A DNA stretch of 64,000 nt from Corynebacterium sp. HMSC078H07. Lineage in GTDB: Bacteria; Actinomycetota; Actinomycetes; Mycobacteriales; Mycobacteriaceae. Where the stretch lies: the NCBI RefSeq assembly GCF_001812805.1, contig NZ_KV810485.1, positions 1 through 64,000 on the forward strand. The letters run 5' to 3'. Positions 44,856 to 53,232 of this stretch are shown here, one piece after another. The notes beneath the pieces are model-generated. The model searched no databases and had not been told where the DNA came from. It saw only the letters and a list, made by a program, of their open reading frames with translations. The position numbers and the translations under genes were made by a program. Each line of letters opens with the position of its first letter. The first letter of the stretch is position 1.

Positions 44856-46049
44856 ATGGGTCAGGCGTTCCGGCGCACTCTTGCGCCTGCCTTGCTCTTC
44901 ACCGTCGTGTGCCTCACGGCGGTGAATTTGCGATCCGGCATTGCGTCAGTGGCGCCGGTTTTAGGGCAAATCCAAGACTACTTTGGTATTAGTTCCGGCG
45001 CCGCGGGTCTTCTCACTGCGCTGCCTGGATTGTGCTTTGCTGTGATGGGCCTTGCCGCCGTTCCCATTGCGCGCCGCGTGGGACTAAGCCGGACTTTGGC
45101 AGCCGGAACGCTCTCGCTCGTTGTGGGGTTGGCGTTGCGCCCGTGGGTAGACAGCTTCCCGCTGTTCGTCGCGCTGACCTTGTGCGTGGTGGCGGGAATT
45201 GCGTTGGCGAATGTCCTGCTTCCCGCGTGGATTAAACAGCACGGCTCTGGCCGCACGCTGGTAGCGCTCATGACGACGTACACCACGATGTTGGGTGTCT
45301 CCAGCGCGTTGGGACCATTGTCCGCGGTGACCCAGAAGACTTGGCAAGGCGCACTGTGGGTGTGGTGTTTGCCGGCGGTCGCTCAGCTCATCGCGTGGGG
45401 CGTGGTGCTGCCGCGCGCTGGTCGCGATGTCGCACAAGGCGCAGTCGATGGCGCTGACACCCCGCGCCCCATGTACACCTCGCCCACTGCCGTGGCCATG
45501 CTCTTCTTCTTTGGCCTGCAATCCACCATGGCCTATGTCCAGATGGGCTGGTTGCCGCGCATGCTCGTGGACACAGGCGTGGGGGAGAACACGGCCAGCG
45601 TGGCCTTAGCCATTATCGGTGTGTTTAACATTGCCGGCGGTGTAATCATGCCGTGGCTCATTTCACGGCTGGACCGGTTGGCACCTGTGCCCGTGGTGCT
45701 AGCCCTGTGCACGTGTGCAGGATGGGCCGGTGTGCTGCTGGCTGCCGACGCTGCCCCGCTGGCCTGGGCATCCCTCATGGGAATCGGCGGCATGTGTTTC
45801 CCCTTGGCGCTGGCTCTACTCACCGCCCGGACGCGCAGCGCGCTGACCACTGCGCGCTTGTCCGGCTTCGTTCAGCCCGGCGGCTACATCCTCGCGGGGC
45901 TCGTGCCGTTGCTTGTTGGCGTCGTGCGTGGCGCCACCGGCAACTGGACTGCCGTGCTGATGGGCCTCATGGTCCTGTCACTATGCATGCTGGTGGCAGG
46001 CCTGCGCGCGACCGCGCGGGTCTATATCGACGACGAGCTCGTTGCCTAG
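44856..46049 (+). CDS. MFS transporter, CynX/NimT family
   Basis: 397 residues from the ATG at 44856, a few bases after metG and with no ribosome site, so probably translated by coupling; a longer frame overlaps metG and is not used. Twelve helices; FTVVCLTAVNLRSGIASVAPVL at the start and GLLTALPGLCFAVMGLAAVPIARRVGL are typical of the CynX/NimT branch (cyanate or 2-nitroimidazole transporters). Substrate unknown. Confidence 0.88.
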   Translation: MGQAFRRTLAPALLFTVVCLTAVNLRSGIASVAPVLGQIQDYFGISSGAAGLLTALPGLCFAVMGLAAVPIARRVGLSRTLAAGTLSLVVGLALRPWVDSFPLFVALTLCVVAGIALANVLLPAWIKQHGSGRTLVALMTTYTTMLGVSSALGPLSAVTQKTWQGALWVWCLPAVAQLIAWGVVLPRAGRDVAQGAVDGADTPRPMYTSPTAVAMLFFFGLQSTMAYVQMGWLPRMLVDTGVGENTASVALAIIGVFNIAGGVIMPWLISRLDRLAPVPVVLALCTCAGWAGVLLAADAAPLAWASLMGIGGMCFPLALALLTARTRSALTTARLSGFVQPGGYILAGLVPLLVGVVRGATGNWTAVLMGLMVLSLCMLVAGLRATARVYIDDELVA

Positions 46050-46113
46050 AGAGTTTAGAGTCAAGGAGGTACCCTTTTATCTACAACGAAGAAGTATTTA
46101 ACGGACCGCGTTA

Positions 46114-46142
46114 TTGACGCGATACGTTATGGGGGGTAGGGT
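46114..46142 (+). promoter_or_regulatory. Promoter of higBA
   Basis: TTGACG (46114-46119), a 17-base spacer and TAGGGT (46137-46142), six bases before the higB GTG: a consensus-like promoter giving a leaderless or near-leaderless mRNA. Confidence 0.68.
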
Positions 46143-46148
46143 GAGTTT

Positions 46149-46430
46149 GTGATCCAGTCGTTTGCGGACAAGGACACCGAGCGTTTGTGGAATCGTGAGA
46201 GAGTGCGCTCAATCGATCCACGTATTCACTCGGTTGCCCTCCGTAAGCTCAGGCAACTGGGCTATGTCCAGACGTTGGATGAGCTCCGAATACCTCCGGG
46301 GAACAGGCTCGAAGCGTTAAAGGGCGATCGGCGGGGTCAGTACAGCATTCGTGTCAATAGTCAATGGCGGATCTGCTTCCGGTGGACCGCTGCAGGTCCA
46401 CAGGAGGTTGAGATCGTTGACTACCACTAA
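46149..46430 (+). CDS. higB: HigB-type toxin (RelE/ParE superfamily)
   Basis: 93 residues from a GTG. HigB fold: SFADKDTERLWN, ALRKLRQLGYVQTLDELRIPPGNRLEALKGDR and the basic-aromatic end YSIRVNSQWRICFRWT...VEIVDYH. HigB toxins cut translated mRNA on the ribosome. As usual for this subtype the toxin gene precedes the antitoxin gene, overlapping it by 14 bases. A plasmid- or island-style module placed between metG-MFS and acetyltransferase genes. Confidence 0.92.
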   Translation: MIQSFADKDTERLWNRERVRSIDPRIHSVALRKLRQLGYVQTLDELRIPPGNRLEALKGDRRGQYSIRVNSQWRICFRWTAAGPQEVEIVDYH

Positions 46431-46725
46431 CAAGCTCCCCCCAGTTCATCCCGGTGAGGTTCTTATGGAGGATTTCCTGAAGGAAATGGGGATAACTCAG
46501 CACAAACTCGCCGTATCGATTGGAGTTCCGCCACGGCGGATTAATGAAATTGTCCACGGAAAGCGGACTATCACCGCTGATACGGCACTTCGACTGGCCA
46601 AATTTTTTGGCATGACTCCGCAGTTTTGGCTAGGTCTCCAGGCGCATTACGACTTGGATGTTGCGGAGGACAAAATCCTCTCGGATTTAGAGGTGATTGA
46701 GCCGTTTGAAGCGGCCTCGGCGTAA
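46417..46725 (+). CDS. higA: HigA-type antitoxin (XRE family)
   Basis: 102 residues from a TTG at 46417 with AGGAGG nine bases upstream. HigA motifs: PPVHPGEVLMEDFLKEMGITQHKLA, PPRRINEIVHGKRTITADTALRLAKFFGMTPQFWLGLQAHYDLDVA. The Cro-like helix-turn-helix binds the operon promoter and the protein neutralises HigB. The overlap with higB suggests coupled synthesis. Confidence 0.94.
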   Translation: MTTTNKLPPVHPGEVLMEDFLKEMGITQHKLAVSIGVPPRRINEIVHGKRTITADTALRLAKFFGMTPQFWLGLQAHYDLDVAEDKILSDLEVIEPFEAASA

Positions 46726-46747
46726 TGAAAAGTGTGGCGGCACCGCG

Positions 46748-47251
46748 CTAGGAACGGTCGAAGTCGCGCTGCAAGTGAACCAAGCCGAGGCGCACGCCGT
46801 CCTTGGTGTGAATGTTGGGCATGCGGCCGGTTTCCACGAAGCCGAACTTCTTGTGCAGGGCAATGGACGCCTCGTTGGTATCCACGATGTAGGTGATCAT
46901 GGTCTGGACGTAGTCGTTGTCTTGGGCGTGATCCATGAGCGTGGCCATGAGCTCACTGCCCACGCCTTTGCCGCGTGCGGATTCGGCAATGTAGACGGAG
47001 TCCTCCGCAGTGCCGTAATAGATGGCGGGAGTAACGAACTGGAAGTACGCGGCCCAGCCGACGATTTCGTCGTCGTCCACGGCGACGAAGACGGGGTAGT
47101 CGTCTTTCTCCATCTGTGCCAGCCATTGCTTACGGTCCTCGACGGATTCCTGCCAGGTCACCAGGTTGGCCGCCGGCGTTGCGGCGGACGCGGCGTTGTA
47201 GATGGTGGCGATGGAGGGGGCGTCGTCAAGCACTGCGGGACGAACGTGCAT
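46748..47251 (-). CDS. GNAT family N-acetyltransferase (phosphinothricin acetyltransferase-like)
   Basis: 167 residues from the ATG at 47249-47251, eight bases after AAGGA. GNAT fold: MHVRPAVLDDAPSIATIYN, FVAVDDDEIVGWAAY, the acetyl-CoA loop ARGKGVGSELMATLMDHAQ and NEASIALHKKFGFVETG. This pattern is shared with Pat/Bar-like amino-acid or antibiotic acetyltransferases; substrate unknown. Together with the next upstream gene it forms a tandem paralogous pair. Confidence 0.88.
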   Translation of the reverse strand: MHVRPAVLDDAPSIATIYNAASAATPAANLVTWQESVEDRKQWLAQMEKDDYPVFVAVDDDEIVGWAAYFQFVTPAIYYGTAEDSVYIAESARGKGVGSELMATLMDHAQDNDYVQTMITYIVDTNEASIALHKKFGFVETGRMPNIHTKDGVRLGLVHLQRDFDRS

Positions 47252-47262
47252 ACGGGTAATCC

Positions 47263-47757
47263 TTAAACCATGAGTTGCAAGTGGGCCAAGTCTAACCACT
47301 GCCCAGCTTTGCGGCTGACTTCTTTTAGAGTTCCTACAGTGGCAAAACCGAACTTCTCATGCAACTTGATGGATGCGGTGTTGTCCGGCACGATGAGTGC
47401 CAGCAGCGTATGAACCTGTTCAGCTTGACGGGCATGCTGAACAACTGCCTCGAGCAGGCGTGTTCCCACCCCTTTCCCGTGGGCCGCGGGATCCACATAA
47501 ATCGTGGTCTCATAGCACCCCAGCCACACCTTCGGATCGCGGTAGGGGCGGTAGAGCGCCCAGCCTAGGTAGGTGCCATCGTCCGCGTAAGCAACGAAAC
47601 ACGGGCAGTTCTCGCGGCGCAACTGGTGGAGATACTCGGTGCGTTCTTCCACCGTGGCGGGCTCACTACGGAAAATGAAGAGGGTTTCCTGAATAGCCCA
47701 ATTCAGAGTAGCGGTCATCGCGGGGACGTCGGCGTCCGTCGCTTCACGGATAATCAT
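47263..47757 (-). CDS. GNAT family N-acetyltransferase
   Basis: 164 residues from the ATG at 47755-47757. MIIREATDADVPAMTATLNWA, FVAYADDGTYLGWALYRPY, AAHGKGVGTRLLEAVVQHAR and NTASIKLHEKFGFATVG mark the same subfamily as its neighbour 11 bases downstream, so the two probably arose by tandem duplication. The start is seven bases from TAGTCT on the minus strand, predicting a leaderless mRNA. Substrate unknown. Confidence 0.88.
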   Translation of the reverse strand: MIIREATDADVPAMTATLNWAIQETLFIFRSEPATVEERTEYLHQLRRENCPCFVAYADDGTYLGWALYRPYRDPKVWLGCYETTIYVDPAAHGKGVGTRLLEAVVQHARQAEQVHTLLALIVPDNTASIKLHEKFGFATVGTLKEVSRKAGQWLDLAHLQLMV

Positions 47758-47764
47758 GCGCGCA

Positions 47765-47774
47765 AGACTACACT
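47765..47774. promoter_or_regulatory. Overlapping divergent -10 boxes for GNAT gene and tatD
   Basis: AGACTACACT contains TAGTCT on the minus strand (47765-47770) and TACACT on the plus strand (47769-47774), sharing TA. Both start codons (47757 and 47782) are exactly seven bases from their box. Confidence 0.68.
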
Positions 47775-47781
47775 CGCAGCC

Positions 47782-48606
47782 ATGTCTAAGAAGAAGCCAC
47801 GCCCCACGCCCGTGCCCGCTGAAGGTTTGAGCCAGCTTATCGACGCCCACACGCACCTCGCCTCCTGCCGCGACGCCGACGCTGACCTTGTTGCCCGCGC
47901 TCATGCCGCTGGAGTTGAGCGCATTGTCACCGTGGGTGACGGATTGGCTGAGGCGGAGAAGGCGCTGGTCGCAGCGCACGAATTCGGCAACGTGTATGCC
48001 GCGTGTGCGATTCACCCGACGAAGGCGCAGAAACTAGATGAGGCCGCCCGTGCACGCCTGAGTGAGATGGCAGCGGACCCGCGCTGCGTGGCCATCGGTG
48101 AAACCGGCCTGGACACGTACTGGATCCACCACGAGCCGGAGACCACGGCACCCCTGGAGGTCCAGGAGGAAGCCCTGCGCTGGCACGCCGCGTTGGCGGC
48201 GAAAGTAGGAAAGACGCTCATGATCCACAACCGTGAGGCCGATGAGGACCTTATGCGAGTACTAGGGGAGTGTGCGGAGGCGCCGAAGGTGATGCTGCAC
48301 TGCTTCTCCTCACCGCTGGAAGTGGCCAAGGAAGCTCTTGAGCGCGGCTATGTGTTGTCTTTTGCTGGCAACGTGACCTTCAAGCGTAACGAAGAGATGC
48401 GCCAGGCCGCAGCGCTTGCCCCAGCCGGACAGCTGCTCATTGAGACCGACGCTCCGTACATGACTCCGGAGCCTTTCCGCGGTGCGCGCAATGAACCGTC
48501 GCTTATTGGCCACACTTATGCCTGTATTGCTGAGGCCCGTGGTCAAGACGTGGAAGAGCTGGCAGCTGAAGTGAAGGAAACCTTCGCGAGCGTGTTTGGA
48601 GTGTAG
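47782..48606 (+). CDS. tatD: TatD family metal-dependent deoxyribonuclease
   Basis: 274 residues from the ATG at 47782; upstream in-frame codons overlap the divergent gene. TIM-barrel metal hydrolase: IDAHTHLAS (two His), AIGETGLD (Glu), KTLMIHNREA (His), MLHCFSS (His) and LLIETDAPYMTPEPFRG (Asp). 3'-5' DNase linked to DNA repair and fragmentation. Upstream of rpf2-ksgA-ispE exactly as Rv1008 is of Rv1009-Rv1011. Confidence 0.93.
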   Translation: MSKKKPRPTPVPAEGLSQLIDAHTHLASCRDADADLVARAHAAGVERIVTVGDGLAEAEKALVAAHEFGNVYAACAIHPTKAQKLDEAARARLSEMAADPRCVAIGETGLDTYWIHHEPETTAPLEVQEEALRWHAALAAKVGKTLMIHNREADEDLMRVLGECAEAPKVMLHCFSSPLEVAKEALERGYVLSFAGNVTFKRNEEMRQAAALAPAGQLLIETDAPYMTPEPFRGARNEPSLIGHTYACIAEARGQDVEELAAEVKETFASVFGV

Positions 48607-48620
48607 CTACCCGCCCACAG

Positions 48621-48636
48621 TGTGACGATCTTCACT
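48621..48636. promoter_or_regulatory. Putative GlxR (cAMP-CRP type) site before rpf2
   Basis: TGTGA-CGATCT-TCACT agrees with the GlxR consensus TGTGA-N6-TCACA in nine of ten positions. In C. glutamicum rpf2 is under GlxR, RamA and RamB control. Confidence 0.65.
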
Positions 48637-48725
48637 ATTTGAAAACCGGCTGCTCAAGGGTGGCGGGCGTGTTTGGTGTGACGAGTGTGCTGCTAGTGGT
48701 TGCGGCGTGTGAGGACTTCTAGATC

Positions 48726-48751
48726 GTTACGTGCTGTTACCGTATCGTTAT
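48726..48751. promoter_or_regulatory. GTTAC direct repeats before rpf2, probable MtrA site
   Basis: GTTAC at 48726 and 48736, and GTTAT at 48747, about one helical turn apart. MtrA of C. glutamicum and M. tuberculosis controls rpf genes and binds GTTAC/GTAAC-type direct repeats. Confidence 0.6.
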
Positions 48752-48852
48752 CCAAAGTTAGCCCGGCCTTGATGTTGCCGGGGCGCGCATTCTGTCGCGC
48801 AGAATCAACTGCTGGGCAGATGCCTGGCACGAAATACTGCAGAGACGAGTAG

Positions 48853-50007
<1,155 letters not shown>

Positions 50008-50027
50008 AACTGCGGCGCGCCGCGTAT

Positions 50028-50033
50028 TAGTCT
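50028..50033 (+). promoter_or_regulatory. -10 box TAGTCT of leaderless ksgA
   Basis: TAGTCT, seven bases (GGAAGAC), then the ksgA ATG. GGAAG in the spacer could also serve rpf2 readthrough transcripts. Confidence 0.58.
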
Positions 50034-50040
50034 GGAAGAC

Positions 50041-50883
50041 ATGACACAACCCCACCTGCTGGGCCCGGTGGAGATCCGCGAGCTCGCTGCTGAGCTCGAC
50101 GTCACCCCGACGAAGAAGCTGGGCCAGAACTTTCTCCATGACCCCAACACCATTCGGCGTATCGTTGCCGCCGCGGACCTCTCCGCTGAGGACCGCGTAG
50201 TGGAGGTTGGCCCCGGCCTCGGCTCACTGACTTTGGGTCTGCTGGGGGAAGTAGAACACGTCACCGCAGTAGAGATTGACCCGCGCTTAGCGGCCAAGCT
50301 CCCGGAGACCGTGGCCCAGCGTGCTCCGGAGCAGGCACACCGCCTGACCTTGGTGGAAAAAGACGCCCTTACCGTGGAAAAGGGCGAGTTGGGCGAGCCT
50401 ACAGCGCTCGTGGCGAACCTTCCCTATAACGTGGCCGTTCCAGTGTTGCTACACCTGTTGGAGCTGTACCCCTCAATCCGCCGTGTCCTCGTCATGGTTC
50501 AGCTGGAAGTGGCCGAGCGCCTCGCGGCCGCGCCGGGAAGCAAGGTCTATGGCGTGCCGAGTGTCAAAGCTGCTTTCTATGGTCCCGTGCGCCAGGCCGG
50601 AACAATTGGCAAAAATGTCTTCTGGCCCGCTCCTAAGATCGAGTCCGGTCTCGTGCGCATTGACTGCACGCGTCCCTATGATGAAGCACTGCGTCCGCAG
50701 CTTTTCGCGCTTGTCGATGCTGCCTTTGCCCAACGCCGCAAAACTCTGCGTGCGGCACTCGCTGGTCACTATGGCTCCGCCGCAGCTGCCGAAGAAGCAC
50801 TACACGCAGCCGGCATCGATCCGCGCCTGCGCGGTGAGAAACTCGGTGTGGAGGACTTTGTCCGATTGGCGGGCCAATCATGA
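50041..50883 (+). CDS. ksgA: 16S rRNA dimethyladenosine transferase
   Basis: 280 residues. Dimethylates A1518/A1519 of 16S r[24 protein letters not shown] motif [35 protein letters not shown] (catalytic NLPY), [20 protein letters not shown] and the C-terminal [12 protein letters not shown]. Last codons overlap ispE by four bases (ATGA), so the two are coupled. Confidence 0.96.
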   Translation: MTQPHLLGPVEIRELAAELDVTPTKKLGQNFLHDPNTIRRIVAAADLSAEDRVVEVGPGLGSLTLGLLGEVEHVTAVEIDPRLAAKLPETVAQRAPEQAHRLTLVEKDALTVEKGELGEPTALVANLPYNVAVPVLLHLLELYPSIRRVLVMVQLEVAERLAAAPGSKVYGVPSVKAAFYGPVRQAGTIGKNVFWPAPKIESGLVRIDCTRPYDEALRPQLFALVDAAFAQRRKTLRAALAGHYGSAAAAEEALHAAGIDPRLRGEKLGVEDFVRLAGQS

Positions 50884-51818
50884 GTCAGCCACTCGCGCCG
50901 TCCGCACAGCTGTGGCAGGCCCGCGCACACGCCAAAGTCAACCTGCACCTTGGCGTCGGCGATGCCCGCGAGGACGGATTCCATGAACTCGCTACGGTTT
51001 TCCAAGCGCTCGAGGTTCATGACGTCGTCAGCTATCGCTGGTCAGAAGACACCACGGTGGAGGTCACCGGCCGCCACGCACAAGGCGTGCCCGCCACGAC
51101 AGATAACCTGGCTTGGCGGGCTGTGGAGCTGGTCGCACAACGCCTCATGCTCCCAGCGACGGGCATCCTGACGATGGAGAAAAACATCCCGGCTGCCGGT
51201 GGCATGGCTGGCGGTTCGGCCGATGCCGCCGCAGCCTTGCTCCTTGCCAACCATGCATTAAGCACCGAATTCTCCAGGGAACCAGTAACCGAGGAGAATC
51301 TTTTTGAACTTGCCGCAGAACTAGGCTCCGATGTGCCCTTCACGCTCCTGGGTGGTACCGCCTTGGGTCGGGGGCGTGGCGAACTGCTCACCTCGATGTT
51401 GTCGCGCGGACGCTATATCTGGGCCATCATCACTAACGCTGAGGGGCTGTCTACCCCGACGGTCTTCCACAAGCTCGATGAGCTTCGTGCAGCTGGCCGC
51501 GGAAGCTCCCCGCACCTCGATACCGAAGCGGTTGGCCAAGCCCTCATAAGCGGCAACCCACGTGAACTTGCCGCAGTCATGCACAATGATCTCCAACCGG
51601 CCGCGCTGTCCCTGCGGCCAGACCTGCGCAAAATCCTTGAGACCGGCGAAGCCGCCGGCGCTCTGAAGGGGATTGTCTCTGGCTCTGGCCCTACCTGCGC
51701 TTTCCTCTGTGAGGATGAGGAGACAGCAGCTGAGGTCGTGGCTCAAGTCTGTGCCGATAACCGCGGCACCCGCGGCCTGGTGACAACGGGCCCAGCCAGC
51801 GGCGCCTCGCTGGTCTAA
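50880..51818 (+). CDS. ispE: 4-diphosphocytidyl-2-C-methyl-D-erythritol kinase
   Basis: 312 residues. GHMP kinase of the MEP isoprenoid pathway. [29 protein letters not shown] (substrate Lys), ATP loop [42 protein letters not shown] and the late glycine loop [16 protein letters not shown]. Feeds decaprenyl phosphate needed for the envelope and for Pmt donors. Confidence 0.96.
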   Translation: MSQPLAPSAQLWQARAHAKVNLHLGVGDAREDGFHELATVFQALEVHDVVSYRWSEDTTVEVTGRHAQGVPATTDNLAWRAVELVAQRLMLPATGILTMEKNIPAAGGMAGGSADAAAALLLANHALSTEFSREPVTEENLFELAAELGSDVPFTLLGGTALGRGRGELLTSMLSRGRYIWAIITNAEGLSTPTVFHKLDELRAAGRGSSPHLDTEAVGQALISGNPRELAAVMHNDLQPAALSLRPDLRKILETGEAAGALKGIVSGSGPTCAFLCEDEETAAEVVAQVCADNRGTRGLVTTGPASGASLV

Positions 51819-51848
51819 GTATTCGGCTAAAGGCGTATAGGGGAGGAG

Positions 51849-53141
51849 CTACATAACCGCCATCTCCACTGGTTTCATCTCCAGCGGAATGCGCTGTGGT
51901 TCCTTGTCTCCGAGCAGATCGACGATGACAAGCTCTTCTTTAGCTGCGTCCGTGATGTAGGCATAGCCATTGGCCGCCTTCAGGATAGGTCCGGGCAGCT
52001 GCCATTCCTCGTTTTCCTTCCACGGAGCAATAGCGTCGATCTTCTTCGTCACCTCGCCGGATTCAGGGTCAATAATGTTGAGCTTGCCGTCGGTGGTGAG
52101 AACCAGTGCTTCCCCAAGCGGGCCGCGGGCCAAGGAGCGGAACCAATAGGATTCCCCGAGCTCGACCTTCTGGGCGGAGTAATCCTCAGTATTAATGAGC
52201 GTGACCGAGGTCGGGCGCTCGAATTCGGCGTCCTTATCCGTCTTGTTGTCTGCCAAGATGACGTTGGACTCCTCCGAGCCGGCAGAATTGCCTGAGCGCT
52301 GATAGCCGTCTTTGCCGGCATAGGCAGAGACATCTACCTTGTGGAAGTCCGTGCCGTCGAAGACCACCGGTCCGTCTTCGCATCCGAAGAAGAGCGTGCC
52401 GTTGCCGGCGGCTGCTTCGCCGTGTACGCCGGGGCATGCGGTAGTCTCCGCCAGGACTTTTCCGGACTTGTCAAGGTGCTGGATGGTGTGGCGTTCGTCT
52501 TCAGTGCCCTTGGTGATGACCACGGAGCCGTCCTTGAGCGGCACGGCCACCCCGTGATGTGCTGCGCCGGTCTCAACGGTGTTGACCGGCTCGGCGTCCG
52601 CATTGCCGATGTCATCCGTCTTGTAGATTTTCGCCACGCCGTCACCATCGGAAAAGAGCGCGGTAAAGCCGTCATGATGAACAACATGGCCGGCATGAGG
52701 GGCATCGAGGGAGTCATCACCAAGCTTCGGCTCCGCCGTGTAATAGTGCTTGTGGTCGCCATGCGGCTTGGTGATGCGCCCAGTGTCGAAGGTGAGGAAG
52801 CTATCGCCCTTGGTCACCATGACATGGCGGTTATCGCCGGCATCACTGAGGCGTAGAAAGGCCTTCATGTCCTCGGTGCCAATGACTTCGCCGGTTTCGC
52901 CGTCAATAGTGGTGAGACCATCTTTGTGGGAGAGCACAATACGTGTGGGCAGCTGCGCTACCTCGGTCTCGCCCTCAGCGGACTCGAATCCATCGTGGCT
53001 GTGGGCTGAGTCTGCAGAATCAGCAGCTGAGGGTTCAGTACTGCTTGGGGGAGTGCTGTCGTTATCAGGGGCGGAGCAAGACGTAATGGCGATGGCCGCT
53101 GCGGATAGTGCAGCGCACAGGGTAAGGGTGTGGTTCTTCAT
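51849..53141 (-). CDS. Zinc metallochaperone AztD-like lipoprotein
   Basis: 430 residues. Lipoprotein signal with Cys22 in AITSCSAP, an acidic linker and a WD-like beta-propeller covering the rest. Histidine-rich metal sites: DSAHSHDGF near the N-terminus, HGDHKHYYTAEP, HAGHVVHHDG and GAAHHGVAV. AztD proteins deliver zinc to the solute-binding protein AztC; no aztABC genes are in this window. A 25-base near-perfect palindrome sits 14 bases upstream, likely a metal-responsive operator. Classed as AztD from His clusters plus propeller pattern. Confidence 0.78.
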   Translation of the reverse strand: MKNHTLTLCAALSAAAIAITSCSAPDNDSTPPSSTEPSAADSADSAHSHDGFESAEGETEVAQLPTRIVLSHKDGLTTIDGETGEVIGTEDMKAFLRLSDAGDNRHVMVTKGDSFLTFDTGRITKPHGDHKHYYTAEPKLGDDSLDAPHAGHVVHHDGFTALFSDGDGVAKIYKTDDIGNADAEPVNTVETGAAHHGVAVPLKDGSVVITKGTEDERHTIQHLDKSGKVLAETTACPGVHGEAAAGNGTLFFGCEDGPVVFDGTDFHKVDVSAYAGKDGYQRSGNSAGSEESNVILADNKTDKDAEFERPTSVTLINTEDYSAQKVELGESYWFRSLARGPLGEALVLTTDGKLNIIDPESGEVTKKIDAIAPWKENEEWQLPGPILKAANGYAYITDAAKEELVIVDLLGDKEPQRIPLEMKPVEMAVM

Positions 53142-53154
53142 ACAGAATGACAGT

Positions 53155-53179
53155 ATTGCAAGTGAAAATCACTAGCAAT
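53155..53179. promoter_or_regulatory. 25-base palindrome, candidate Zur operator
   Basis: Outer arms ATTGC/GCAAT and inner arms AGTGA/TCACT around AAA; only the seventh-from-centre pair fails. The core AGTGAAAATCACT resembles Zur boxes (TGAAAATnATTTTCA type). It overlaps the expected promoter of the AztD-like gene. Confidence 0.6.
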
Positions 53180-53232
53180 AAGTTTCTGAGTGCGGGGGTA
53201 ACCGTGGCGAGGCACTAAGATAGATCCTCGTT

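Noticed and set aside
46107-46121. CGCG-N7-CGCG as a HigA operator
   Set aside because: Each arm is itself only the palindrome CGCG and it covers the -35 region by chance composition; too short to call.
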